From Chitinophagales bacterium (GTDB lineage: Bacteria > Bacteroidota > Bacteroidia > Chitinophagales > Saprospiraceae), in assembly GCA_017303475.1 (NCBI GenBank), contig JAFLBO010000006.1, positions 1 to 64,000 on the forward strand: 64,000 nucleotides of DNA. The letters run 5' to 3'. Below the pieces are notes generated by a model that was not told the origin of the DNA, ran no database searches, and saw nothing but the letters and a program-made list of their open reading frames with translations. Shown here one piece after another: positions 1 to 8,375 of the stretch. The first letter of the stretch is position 1; each line of letters starts with the position of its first letter. A program made the position numbers and the translations under genes.

Positions 1-1690
1 CGATATTACCTCCGATGGTGGTCCAGGAAGGCACCATCAGGGTATCGTTAGGCGCCGGGAGTGGTCCGATATTAAGATCCGTAATGGTACAGTTCAGTGT
101 TGCCGGATTGCCTACAGGGGCAGGAGGTGGCTGGGTATTATTGGTCACCGTAACGGATGTGGATGAGGTACAACCCGTATTAGTATTGGTAATGAGCAGG
201 GTGTACGTGCCAGGTGCGTTGACGGTAGGATTCAGTGTGTTTTGTCCGGAAACAAAGTTTCCGCCCACGGTAGTCCATTGCAGGTTAAAATTCGGGCCCG
301 ACGAGGAGGTTGTGGCGTCCAGATTGGTTTGCAGGATGGTACAATTGAGCTGGGCGGGCGGCGATATGACGGTAACCGGAGGTGGCAGCTGGTTAACAGC
401 CACGGTTCCGGTATTAGTACAGAAGTTGGCGCCGGAAACCGTTACGGTATAGGTTCCGGGAGTGCCAACGGAAATGGGGTTGGTGGTTGCGGAAGTAGAC
501 CAGACGTAGTTGGGGCTTCCGGGCGCCCCCGAGGCCGTCAGGGTAGAACTGCCACCGGGACAGAAGGGCGTGGTGGCAATATTGATGGTGGGGGTGGGCA
601 GGGAGTCGAGGGTTACACTGCCCGTATTGGAACAGCCGTATGCGTTGGTTACGGTAACGGTGTAGGTGCCGGATTGGCTGGTTACGAACACGGCGCCATT
701 AATGTTATTCGACCATTGATAGGTGGTGAACCCGAATGGAGCAGATAGAATACTGTTCTGACCAGGGCATATGGCCGGAACACTCATATTGATTCCAATT
801 TCCGGCACATCGGTTGCGGGCACCCAGAATTCTTTAGTGCCGGTGCATCCCAGGTGGTTGGTAACTGTTACTGTGTAAGTGCCGGGTTCGTATATCGTAA
901 GTGGGTTTGTGGTTTGACCGTTATCCCATGAATAAGCACTAAAATTCGGGAAAATTTGGATTAATCCAGTATCAGCTTCTGTGCACATACCGAGCGGACC
1001 AGAAAGTACTGGTTGCACCGGAGGGCTGAGCGGAATAGTAATATTATCGGTAAATGGACATCCGAACTCGTCTTCGATGGTCAGGGTGTAGGTTCCAGGG
1101 CCATCAATACTGAGGGGAATGTTGCTGCTTCCGCCAGGCATCCATTCGATCTCGGTGAGGATAACACTGTCCAGACCGTTTACGGTAAGTTCGTATTCTG
1201 TTTCCGGACAAATACCGAGTGGGCCAATGATTTCCATTGGACCATCGAAGAATACGCCTTGTGCTGTATAAGCATTTTCCCAGTGGCTGGGCTCACATCC
1301 GGCACTGTTGGGATCGCTCAGGGGGTCGAATTCCCAGGAACCTGGAGGGGTAACTGTGATTTTGTGGGCAAATTCACCGGTATTCCAAAGTACTACAATT
1401 GGCAGGGTTTGACCCGTGAAAAGGAACTGCACGAAGGCAGCAATTTCAATGGTTTGGGTAGCACAATTGGGGGTAGCGATGGTGATTGGATTACAGTGAC
1501 CCCAAACCATGGAAAGAGAGTCAAGGGTGTTGGGAGTCAGTTTTAAAGGAGCGGCATCCGGAGAAATCATGTAGGCCGTTCCGTTGGAGGGATTTCCATT
1601 GGTGGGATCTCCATTTGCCTTCACAGAGAAGGTCAAAAACGCTAAAATTACGGGGAGAGACCACCTGAAACAGGTGTAGAGTTGCGTCAT
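1..1690 (-). CDS. Giant secreted adhesin-like protein, N-terminal 563 residues (runs off left edge)
   Basis: The reading frame starts at ATG 1690 and is open without a stop to base 1, so the C-terminus lies outside the window. A signal peptide is visible (residues about 1-25, hydrophobic stretch VILAFLTFSVKA). From about residue 200 the protein is a chain of roughly 80-90-residue Ig/PKD-like units, each with the recurring patterns 'GTYTVTVTN..GC' and 'CPG..S.L'. This is the repeat style of Bacteroidota SprB-like adhesins and other T9SS cargo. It is probably exported and then displayed at the cell surface or released; no ligand or enzymatic activity can be inferred. The gene is transcribed away from lptB, with a gap of about 136 bp. 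The same protein style returns at the right edge of the window. Confidence 0.85.
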   Translation of the reverse strand, partial: MTQLYTCFRWSLPVILAFLTFSVKANGDPTNGNPSNGTAYMISPDAAPLKLTPNTLDSLSMVWGHCNPITIATPNCATQTIEIAAFVQFLFTGQTLPIVVLWNTGEFAHKITVTPPGSWEFDPLSDPNSAGCEPSHWENAYTAQGVFFDGPMEIIGPLGICPETEYELTVNGLDSVILTEIEWMPGGSSNIPLSIDGPGTYTLTIEDEFGCPFTDNITIPLSPPVQPVLSGPLGMCTEADTGLIQIFPNFSAYSWDNGQTTNPLTIYEPGTYTVTVTNHLGCTGTKEFWVPATDVPEIGINMSVPAICPGQNSILSAPFGFTTYQWSNNINGAVFVTSQSGTYTVTVTNAYGCSNTGSVTLDSLPTPTINIATTPFCPGGSSTLTASGAPGSPNYVWSTSATTNPISVGTPGTYTVTVSGANFCTNTGTVAVNQLPPPVTVISPPAQLNCTILQTNLDATTSSSGPNFNLQWTTVGGNFVSGQNTLNPTVNAPGTYTLLITNTNTGCTSSTSVTVTNNTQPPPAPVGNPATLNCTITDLNIGPLPAPNDTLMVPSWTTIGGNI

Positions 1691-1826
1691 ACGTGGGCTT
1701 TTTTGTATTAAATGGCTGGTAATTGGTAATAAAGATACAACGAACCTTAGAAATGCTTGCTGGTTCAATCAAAATTACTCTAAAATTCCCAAATAATACA
1801 GAAATGCCAAATTTAGACATTAGCCT

Positions 1827-2567
1827 TTACACCTCGATAATCTTCCGTTTTAGCTCAAAATGTTTACCCAGATACACTTTTCTCACCATTTCATCTGCGG
1901 CCAGTTCTTCTGCCGTTCCTGCTTTTAGAATAGCGCCTTCAAACATCAGATAGGCACGGTCTGTAATGCTCAGGGTTTCCTGCACGTTGTGGTCGGTTAT
2001 TAAAATACCTATGTTTTTGGTTTTGAGTTTGGCCACAATATACTGAATGTCTTCTACCGCAATAGGGTCGATTCCCGCAAAAGGTTCATCCAGCAGGATA
2101 AATTTGGGGTCGCTCGCCAGCGCGCGCGCAATCTCAGTGCGCCGGCGTTCGCCACCGGAAAGTGTGTCGCCATTGCCTTTGCGCACTCGGCCGAGGTTAA
2201 ATTCATCAATGAGCGCCTCCAGCTTGTCAGCTTGCTCAGCCTTACTGAGTTTGGTCATTTCCAACACTGCCCGGATATTGTCTTCTACAGTGAGTTTGCG
2301 AAAAACACTGGGTTCCTGTGGCAGGTAACCAATACCTTTTTGGGCTCGCCGGTACATAGGCAGGTTAGTGATTTCTTCGTTTTCCAGGTATACATGACCA
2401 TCGGTGGGCTTGATAAAACCTACGGTCATGTAAAACGAAGTGGTTTTGCCGGCGCCGTTTGGCCCCAACAACCCCACAATTTCTCCTTGTTTAACATCGA
2501 AAGAAACCCCGCGCACCACAGTGCGTTTTCCGTAGGTTTTGAAAATATTCTCGGCGCGTAATATCAT
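1827..2567 (-). CDS. lptB: LPS export ABC transporter ATP-binding protein LptB
   Basis: 246-aa ABC ATPase of the length usual for LptB. Walker [10 protein letters not shown] lies at residues 35-43, the Q-loop near [10 protein letters not shown] (81-90), the signature LSGGE at 136-140 and Walker B FILLDEP at 156-162, followed by a His switch in TDHNV. LptB is the cytoplasmic motor which, with LptF/LptG, extracts lipopolysaccharide from the inner membrane and drives it across the LptA/C/D bridge to the cell surface. The permeases and the bridge proteins are not in this window. The start at ATG 2567 is directly followed upstream by a GATGGAC micro-repeat array, so the leader consists of repeat DNA. 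The family assignment is confident because the whole sequence matches the short LptB form rather than a generic transporter ATPase. Confidence 0.93.
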   Translation of the reverse strand: MILRAENIFKTYGKRTVVRGVSFDVKQGEIVGLLGPNGAGKTTSFYMTVGFIKPTDGHVYLENEEITNLPMYRRAQKGIGYLPQEPSVFRKLTVEDNIRAVLEMTKLSKAEQADKLEALIDEFNLGRVRKGNGDTLSGGERRRTEIARALASDPKFILLDEPFAGIDPIAVEDIQYIVAKLKTKNIGILITDHNVQETLSITDRAYLMFEGAILKAGTAEELAADEMVRKVYLGKHFELKRKIIEV

Positions 2568-2575
2568 GTTGGGGA

Positions 2576-2796
2576 TGATGGACGATGGACGATGAACGAT
2601 GAACGATGAACGATGAACGATGAAAGATGGGTCATTTGGGGGGCATTGGGGTCATTTAGGGGGCATTTGGGTGGTCAAAATCATTTATGGCCAATTTATT
2701 CCAACTAGATAAAACTCTGACAACCAGGTTTTTTAAAAAAAATAACTCCAAGTGACCATAAATGACCCATAAATGACCCCTAAATGACCCAAATGA
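2576..2796. repeat. Mirrored micro-repeat element between lptB and the yqeY-like gene
   Basis: Bases 2576-2629 are a run of GATGGAC/GATGAAC words abutting the lptB start codon. Next comes a left arm of GGTCATTT-type words (2630-2691), a loop, and a right arm of AATGACCC-type words (2751-2796) complementary to the left arm. The second gene (stop at 2802) begins right after the right arm. Confidence 0.85.
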
Positions 2797-2801
2797 CTTC
2801 A

Positions 2802-3248
2802 TTATCCCAGCAATTTCTTAACTGTTTCAGAAATGGTACGACCTTCAGCTTTGCCGGCAAGCGCTTTATTGGCCGCGCCCATAACCTTGCCCATATCCTT
2901 GGCTGAAGTAGCGCCCACCTCACTGATTATCTGGCTGATTATAGCCTCCAATTCAGCGCCTTCCAGCATGGCTGGCAGGTACCTGCGAATAACCTCTACT
3001 TCCTCCCGTTCCTTTGCTGCCAGTTCCGGACGACCATTTTTTTCATAAATTTCCATCGACTCCTGGCGGGTTTTTACCAGTTTTTGCAGCATTTGCACCT
3101 CGCGTGTTTCGTCAATTGCCTGACCAGTGCCATCTGTTTTTGCCAATTGAATCACAGATTTGATTGCACGGATTCCACGCAGCGTTACTTCATCTTTGGC
3201 CTTCATAGCCATCACCAGATCCTTGTTGATTTTTTCTTCCAGAGACAT
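2802..3248 (-). CDS. GatB/YqeY domain-containing protein
   Basis: 148-aa protein of the YqeY family, which resembles the C-terminal helical domain of the amidotransferase subunit GatB but stands alone. Family hallmarks seen: 'ALKAKDE..LRAIKS'-like N-terminus (VMAMKAKDEVTLRGIRAIKS), 'RQESMEIYEKNGRPELA..E..E..VI..YLP' in the middle and 'MGKVMGAAN' near the C-terminus. Function in bacteria is poorly defined; a tRNA-related role is suggested only by homology to GatB. I start at ATG 3248 (MSLEEK). A longer frame begins at 3332, but its extra 28 residues (NTQTLTNSN repeated) are just translated micro-repeat DNA. A -33/-7 promoter can be placed at 3367-3396, partly inside the repeat array. Confidence 0.88.
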   Translation of the reverse strand: MSLEEKINKDLVMAMKAKDEVTLRGIRAIKSVIQLAKTDGTGQAIDETREVQMLQKLVKTRQESMEIYEKNGRPELAAKEREEVEVIRRYLPAMLEGAELEAIISQIISEVGATSAKDMGKVMGAANKALAGKAEGRTISETVKKLLG

Positions 3249-3249
3249 A

Positions 3250-3418
3250 TGATGAGTGTTTGAGTTGGTGAGTGTTTGAGTGTTTGAGTTGGTGAGTGTT
3301 TGAGTGTTTGAGTTGGCGTTGCCTTTGTTCACTTAGTCGGCTTTTTCCCCAAACTACCACTCGTCCCAAACTTAATCCAACTCAAACACTCACCAACTCA
3401 AACACTCAAACACTCGAA
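3250..3418. repeat. Mirrored CACTCAAA micro-repeat element filling an intergenic gap
   Basis: Left arm 3250-3315 is built of GAGTGTTTGAGTTGGT words and right arm 3377-3415 of the reverse complement (CAACTCAAACACTCAC). The loop is about 60 nt. The left arm begins two bases from a start codon (3248). The right arm runs into the 3' end of the next gene and encodes its last residues and stop codon. Confidence 0.9.
3367..3396 (-). promoter_or_regulatory. Bacteroidota-type promoter for the yqeY-like gene
   Basis: On the minus strand a TAAGTTTG (-7 box, 3374-3367) is preceded by TTG (3396-3394) at a 19-nt spacing. The TTG lies inside the repeat arm, so the micro-repeat would supply the -33 element. 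Spacing and motif fit the TTG-N19-21-TAnnTTTG consensus; no transcript data. Confidence 0.5.
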
Positions 3419-4822
3419 TAAACGTTTTTCCTTGATCAAAAGTGCCACTTGTTCCGGGACTTTTTCTTCCCAGCCTTTTTCGCCGTGGCGAATCTGATGC
3501 AATATTTCTTTGTGGTAAATCCCCAAAATGGAGGGATTAAACCCTTCAATGTCCACAATGTTGCGCATTTCCAGCAAATGATCGTACAAAAAGTGAATCA
3601 TGGGTGGAATAGGCAGGTTTTGTGCCGTAATCAGCACTGGATTGCCCGGCATCTGATCGTTTTCGTGGGCTAATGCCGGGTAAACATAAAACCGGACATT
3701 GCGTGGGAAAACCTCCCCGAACGCCGCTAAAAGATTGTCGGGATTGGCTTCGCTGGTTTCGCGCAGTATGTTTTGCAACTTCCGGGCGCCCATAGCCAGA
3801 CCAATTTTCGGGATTTTGTAATCCGCAAAATAGGCAATCAGTTTTTTGTGCTGCATACAATCAGACAGGATCACGGTTTGTCCCAGGGCGCATAAAATAT
3901 CTGCCCTGTCCAGAAAATCCTTCTCGTCCAGCGTTCCATCAGATCTTAGGTTGTCTAACGTGATTTCCGTCAGAAAATAGGTATTTTTCCCATCTACATC
4001 CGGCTCTGCCTGAAACTGCCGGTAAGCGCAACGAATCATATCCTGCTGCACCAGCGTAGGCGGCCGGTAGCTGCCCCTGGCTATGAGTATGGACTTCCGG
4101 TACAAAAACTCACCTGCGTGTAAACTGTTCCCGTCGGGGCCAAAAATGGCCACATCCGTGAGCTTGTTTTTCACGAGCCACAAACACACCAGCCGGTTGT
4201 CAATGTGTGCAAAATCAGGTCCTATCAACCGCACCATATCTATTTTTATCCTGCCGGAAAGATTGTCCATCAGCGATTGCAGCAGGATTTCCGGGTTATT
4301 GTGATACCTGAAACAGGCATACAACATATTGACCCCTAAAATCCCCACGGCCTGTTGCTGCAAGCGGTTGTCCTGATCCAGCAAACGCACATGAAGTACC
4401 AGATCATTGGGCGCTGAATTGGGGTGTAACTGAAAGCGCAACCCCAGCCAACCATCACCTTTAATGGTTTTTTGATAATTAATGGCCGCTACGGTATCCG
4501 CAAAAGCAAAAAAACACTGCTCCGGACGTTGCGTGCGCAAACGACCTTCCATCAGGGCATATTCATGGGCCAGCATTTTGTACAACCTGGACTCACAAAC
4601 ATAGCGCCCCTTACCCTGCTCCTCAGTACCGTAAATTTCATCGCTCACAATTTTATCGTAAGCACTCATGGTTTTGGCAATGGTGCCCGCTGCAGCACCT
4701 GCCTGAAAAAAATGACGCGCTACTTCCTGCCCTGCTCCAATCTCAGCAAAAGCGCCATACACCCGGTCATCCAGATTGATTTCCAGTGCTTTCTGTTCTG
4801 TCTCTAATATCCGCCGGGTCAT
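3398..4822 (-). CDS. Conserved protein of unknown function (474 aa)
   Basis: A soluble-looking 474-aa protein without signal peptide or obvious membrane spans. The N-terminus reads 'MTRRILETEQKALEINL...YGAFAEIGAGQEVARHFFQAG', highly conserved in character. Proteins of this family recur in many bacteria and, as I recall, carry unreliable automatic names (for example nicotinate-nucleotide adenylyltransferase). I see no nucleotidyltransferase (T/H)xGH motif to support such a name, so I assign none. The last residues (FECLSV and stop) are encoded by the CACTCAAA micro-repeat, so the natural C-terminus may have been replaced or trimmed. The start at ATG 4822 abuts another micro-repeat array. A minus-strand TACCTTTG at 4955-4962 is a likely -7 box, giving a long leader made largely of repeat words. 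Confidence 0.8.
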   Translation of the reverse strand: MTRRILETEQKALEINLDDRVYGAFAEIGAGQEVARHFFQAGAAAGTIAKTMSAYDKIVSDEIYGTEEQGKGRYVCESRLYKMLAHEYALMEGRLRTQRPEQCFFAFADTVAAINYQKTIKGDGWLGLRFQLHPNSAPNDLVLHVRLLDQDNRLQQQAVGILGVNMLYACFRYHNNPEILLQSLMDNLSGRIKIDMVRLIGPDFAHIDNRLVCLWLVKNKLTDVAIFGPDGNSLHAGEFLYRKSILIARGSYRPPTLVQQDMIRCAYRQFQAEPDVDGKNTYFLTEITLDNLRSDGTLDEKDFLDRADILCALGQTVILSDCMQHKKLIAYFADYKIPKIGLAMGARKLQNILRETSEANPDNLLAAFGEVFPRNVRFYVYPALAHENDQMPGNPVLITAQNLPIPPMIHFLYDHLLEMRNIVDIEGFNPSILGIYHKEILHQIRHGEKGWEEKVPEQVALLIKEKRLFECLSV

Positions 4823-4954
4823 GAGTTGAGTGTGATGGTGTTTTGGTGTTTGAGTGTTTTAGTGTTTGAGTGTTTTGGTGGTTGAGCTTACACAGGCAAA
4901 CGCACCCATATCCAACCGAATGCCAACTCAAACACTCAGGCACTCAGGCACTCA
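4823..4954. repeat. Micro-repeat arrays in the leader of the 474-aa gene
   Basis: 4823-4889 holds GTGTTTGAGTG words and 4922-4954 holds the opposite-strand words CACTCAAA and CACTCAGG. They are partly complementary. With the minus-strand -7 box at 4955-4962, both arms would be transcribed in the 5' leader and could form a hairpin. Confidence 0.75.
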
Positions 4955-4962
4955 CAAAGGTA
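4955..4962 (-). promoter_or_regulatory. Candidate -7 box for the 474-aa gene
   Basis: TACCTTTG on the minus strand, matching TAnnTTTG. No convincing TTG at the expected distance. It is back-to-back with the plus-strand box at 5018-5025, as expected between divergent genes. Confidence 0.45.
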
Positions 4963-5017
4963 TGACTATCTCGGTTAGACTTTAGTGGGCCTTCCGCTGA
5001 AAATCCATAACAACCCA

Positions 5018-5025
5018 TACCTTTG
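5018..5025 (+). promoter_or_regulatory. Candidate -7 box for the cystathionine synthase/lyase gene
   Basis: TACCTTTG matches TAnnTTTG and lies 50 bases upstream of the ATG at 5076. No clear TTG at the -33 position. Confidence 0.5.
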
Positions 5026-5075
5026 CGCGCCCTGCCAAACAAAATCTTTTTGAACCTGACACACACCACCACTTT

Positions 5076-6215
5076 ATGAAATTTGCAACCAAAGCTATAC
5101 ACGCCGGCATTGAACCGGATCCCGGAACCGGAGCGGTCATGACGCCTATTTTTCAAACGTCTACCTATGCGCAAAGCGCTCCCGGCGTTCACCACGGTTA
5201 TGAATATGCCCGCACCCAAAATCCTACCCGTTCTGCATTGGAAAAAAACCTCGCTGCACTCGAAAATGGTGTAGACGCTATTTGCTTTTCTTCCGGCCTG
5301 GCTGCTCAGGATGCAGTGATAAAATTGCTCAAAGCCGGTGATGAGGTGCTGGCCGTGAACGACTTATACGGCGGCTCCTACCGCCAAATGGTGCGCGTTT
5401 GGGGAAATTGGGGACTGAAAAGTCGCTTTGTGGATATGTACAATGCTGATAATGTAGCTAAAGAAATCAGTCCGGATACTAAACTGATCTGGATTGAAAC
5501 ACCTACCAATCCTATGCTGAATATCGTGGATATTCAGGCAGTATGCGCTATTGCCCGCAAACACGGCATCATTACCTGCGTAGATAACACCTTTGCTTCC
5601 CCCTACCTGCAAAATCCGCTGGATCTCGGCGCCGATATCGTATTGCATTCAGCTACCAAATACATCGGCGGACACTCTGATGTAGTACACGGCTGCCTGA
5701 TTGTGAAAGATGCCGAACTGGCCCAACGTCTGCACTTTATCCAGAATGCCTGCGGCGCCGTTCCGGGACCGCAAGACTGCTTTTTAATCCTGCGTGGCAT
5801 CAAAACCCTGCACCTGCGCGTGCAACGCGCCTGCGAAAACGCCGCTGCTGTAGCTCAATACCTCGCCAACCATCCCAAAGTAGCTAAAGTGCACTGGCCA
5901 GGGTTTGCTTCACATGCCGGTCATGAAATTGCCAAACGCCAGATGCGTATGTTCGGCGCCATGGTTTCCTTCGACCTTAAGGACAATTCCATGGAAAATG
6001 CCACTCGCGTAATGAGTCGAACCGAACTTTTCACCCTGGCTGAATCGCTAGGCGGCGTGGAATCCCTGATCGGTCACCCGGCCAGCATGACCCATGCCAG
6101 CATTCCTCGCGAAGAACGGCTCAAAGTAGGCCTCACGGACTCCCTCATCAGGCTAAGTATTGGCGTTGAAGATGCCGATGATCTGATTGCAGATCTTGAA
6201 CAGGCTATTGGGTGA
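5076..6215 (+). CDS. Cystathionine gamma-synthase / gamma-lyase family PLP enzyme
   Basis: 379 aa, the usual length of the Cys/Met-metabolism PLP-dependent family (fold type I). The Schiff-base lysine is K195 in SATKYIGGHSD. Other family motifs are 'YEYARTQNPTR' (43-52), 'FSSGLAAQDA' (71-80) and 'ETPTNPML' (141-148). Members either join O-acyl-homoserine and cysteine to cystathionine (MetB) or cleave cystathionine to cysteine (gamma-lyase, MccB/Cth). Sequence inspection cannot separate the two, and there is no neighbouring met or cys gene to decide. It acts in the cytoplasm in transsulfuration. The gene is monocistronic by appearance, with its own -7 box upstream and repeat DNA downstream. 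Confidence 0.93.
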   Translation: MKFATKAIHAGIEPDPGTGAVMTPIFQTSTYAQSAPGVHHGYEYARTQNPTRSALEKNLAALENGVDAICFSSGLAAQDAVIKLLKAGDEVLAVNDLYGGSYRQMVRVWGNWGLKSRFVDMYNADNVAKEISPDTKLIWIETPTNPMLNIVDIQAVCAIARKHGIITCVDNTFASPYLQNPLDLGADIVLHSATKYIGGHSDVVHGCLIVKDAELAQRLHFIQNACGAVPGPQDCFLILRGIKTLHLRVQRACENAAAVAQYLANHPKVAKVHWPGFASHAGHEIAKRQMRMFGAMVSFDLKDNSMENATRVMSRTELFTLAESLGGVESLIGHPASMTHASIPREERLKVGLTDSLIRLSIGVEDADDLIADLEQAIG

Positions 6216-6796
6216 TTGGGAGGTTGGGGAGTCATTTAAGGGTCATTTTGGGGTCATTTTTTTGGTCATTTGGGTCATTTAAACAACGTGGGTTGTTGTT
6301 CAGAGGATCTATACCGCAATAACACGGCGTGTCATTAAAGATCTGGCTAAACAACGATATAATGCCCTGCCGAACGGCTCTGCGAAAATCTGCGGGAAAC
6401 CTCTCGCGCGATGAGTTTCCCGCAGATTTTCACAGATTCTCCCGCAGATTTTCGCAGAAAGCGTGCGGCTTGATGGATCACGGTGATTCTGGCTCCAAAA
6501 ACTTGGGGTGTTATCCAGAGGATCTATACCGCAACAACACGGCGTGTCATTAAAGATCTGGCCAAACAACGATAAAATGCCCTACCGAACGTCTCTGCGA
6601 AAATCTGCGGGAGAATCTGCGTAGATCTGCGGGAAACCTCTCGCGCGATGGGTTTCCCGCAGATTTTCACAGATTTCACCCGCAGATTTTCGCAGAAAGC
6701 GTGCGGCTTGATGGATCACGGTGATTCTGGCTCCAAAAAATCCACGTTGTTTAAATGACCAAAATGACCCCAAATGACCCCTCAATAACATTCAAG
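6216..6796. repeat. Composite intergenic repeat: outer AATGACCC inverted arms around two ~215-bp direct repeats
   Basis: No gene is visible here. GGTCATTT words at 6231-6291 are mirrored by AATGACCC words at 6742-6783, including a perfect 19-bp inverted match (6273-6291 with 6742-6760). Between them lie two direct copies of a unit, about 6301-6502 and 6516-6739. Each contains GATCTATACCGCAA, CACGGCGTGTCATTAAAGAT, and an internal palindrome of CGCAGATTTTC words. Copy two has an extra insertion of the CTGCGGGA word. Confidence 0.88.
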
Positions 6797-6799
6797 GTC

Positions 6800-8359
6800 A
6801 TGAAATACACATTCCTGTTTCTCCTGCTTACTACATTGATACGCCCTGCAATGCAGGCTCAAAACCTTCAGAAATTGGGCCACCTGCCGTATGCGCCGCT
6901 TAGTCTGGCAGGATGTTGGCATCATGTAGACCAAAATGGTGGAGAGTGGGCGCTGGTGGGTACCAGTGCCGGAATGAGCATTGTAGATGTGTCTGATCCC
7001 TCCCAGCCCATTGAGCGGTTTCAGGTGCCCGGATTAACCAATAACTGGCGCGAACTGCGTACCTGGGCAGGATATGCTTATGTGGTGTCTGAAGCTACAC
7101 CCAGCGGGGTCACCATCGTCAACCTGAACCTGCTTCCCGATACCATTGAGTGGAAAGTTTGGCGGGGCAATGGTATTTTCCAGGATAGTGTGGTGAACAA
7201 TCATACCGTTCAGGCCGTAGATGGGTATCTGTACCTTTTTGACTGCAATAAAGTAGCCCAGGGCGCAGTAATCGTTAGCCTGGAAGATCCCTGGAATCCG
7301 AAAATCCAATCCGAAATCTCGGATTTTTATGTGCACGATGGCTTTATTCGGGGAGATACGCTCTGGACAAGTGAGGGCGGACAATCGCAAATTGGCGTGT
7401 ACGATGTATCAGACAAAGCCAACCCGCAGCTGATTACCCGCTTCCCGCATCAACCCGGCTATTCCCACAATTCCGAGCTGTCGACCAACAGTAAAGTGCT
7501 GTTCACTACAGTGGAAACAGTCAACCAGCCTCTGGCATCTTTTGATGTTTCTAATTTGGACGATATCAAACAGCTGGATCTGTACAAACCCAGCAAAAAA
7601 CCGGCAGGTGAAGTCCATAACGTGCGGGTTTTCCCGGGCGACTTCCTGGTTTGCCCAAGCTACCGTGGGCAATTAACGGTGGTGGATGCTTCCCACCCTG
7701 AAAATATGATCGAAATAGCCTGGGACTCATTGGGCAACAGTCTGGTTTGGGATGCCGATCCTTACCTGCCTTCAGGCATTATATTGACTACCGCCAAAAA
7801 TGAAGGTCTTTTCATTTACCAAATGAATTACCAGCATGCGGCATGGTTGGAAGGCGCCGTAACAGATCTTTTCAGCGCGGCGCCACTCGCAGATGCCAAG
7901 GTTTTTGTGCTCAATACCCCTAATGCAGATACCACCATGGTTGATGGTCGCTACCAGACAGGCGCGGCCCAGAGCGGCAGCTATGTGGTGCGTGTAGAAC
8001 GCAATGGCTACGAAACCCAGGTACACAGCAATATTGCCCTCAACAGCGGGACGGTAACCCTTCGGAATTTTGCCCTGAAACCACTGGTCATTGCGGTAGA
8101 TGAACCAGACGAAGATCAGGCCGTACAGGTATCGCCCATGCCGTTTTCCCGATACCTGAAAATCACGGTTCCTGCACATTATCAGGCTGCCAATTGGCAA
8201 CTTTGCGATTCAAAAGGCGCCGTTCTGAGGGAAATGCAAGGGATGCCATCCGAAAATGTGGAGTTTCAGTCCCTTCAATCACTTCCGGATGGCATCTATA
8301 TACTGCGCAATAACAAGGGTTATAGTCAGCAGCTGATTAAATCTTCCGCCCAACACTAA
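6800..8359 (+). CDS. LVIVD-repeat secreted protein with T9SS C-terminus
   Basis: 519 aa starting at ATG 6800. A frame that extends to 6755 only adds translated repeat DNA. A signal peptide (MKYTFLFLLLTTLIRP..A) is followed by LVIVD-type beta-propeller repeats (for example 'GMSIVDVSDPSQPIERF' and 'IGVYDVSDKANPQLI'). This architecture is often called choice-of-anchor B. About residues 360-430 form a carboxypeptidase-regulatory-like beta-sandwich ('LEGAVTDLFSAAPLADAKV'), and the last 75 residues look like a T9SS sorting domain. The protein is probably exported to the surface; its ligand is unknown. It converges with the next gene, with only 16 bp between stops. Confidence 0.85.
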   Translation: MKYTFLFLLLTTLIRPAMQAQNLQKLGHLPYAPLSLAGCWHHVDQNGGEWALVGTSAGMSIVDVSDPSQPIERFQVPGLTNNWRELRTWAGYAYVVSEATPSGVTIVNLNLLPDTIEWKVWRGNGIFQDSVVNNHTVQAVDGYLYLFDCNKVAQGAVIVSLEDPWNPKIQSEISDFYVHDGFIRGDTLWTSEGGQSQIGVYDVSDKANPQLITRFPHQPGYSHNSELSTNSKVLFTTVETVNQPLASFDVSNLDDIKQLDLYKPSKKPAGEVHNVRVFPGDFLVCPSYRGQLTVVDASHPENMIEIAWDSLGNSLVWDADPYLPSGIILTTAKNEGLFIYQMNYQHAAWLEGAVTDLFSAAPLADAKVFVLNTPNADTTMVDGRYQTGAAQSGSYVVRVERNGYETQVHSNIALNSGTVTLRNFALKPLVIAVDEPDEDQAVQVSPMPFSRYLKITVPAHYQAANWQLCDSKGAVLREMQGMPSENVEFQSLQSLPDGIYILRNNKGYSQQLIKSSAQH

Positions 8360-8375
8360 GAGCGATGGGGCGTTA

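Noticed and set aside
242..1546. Plus-strand frames of 168 and 177 aa near the left edge
   Set aside because: Shadows of the minus-strand adhesin gene that is open from 1690 to the window edge.
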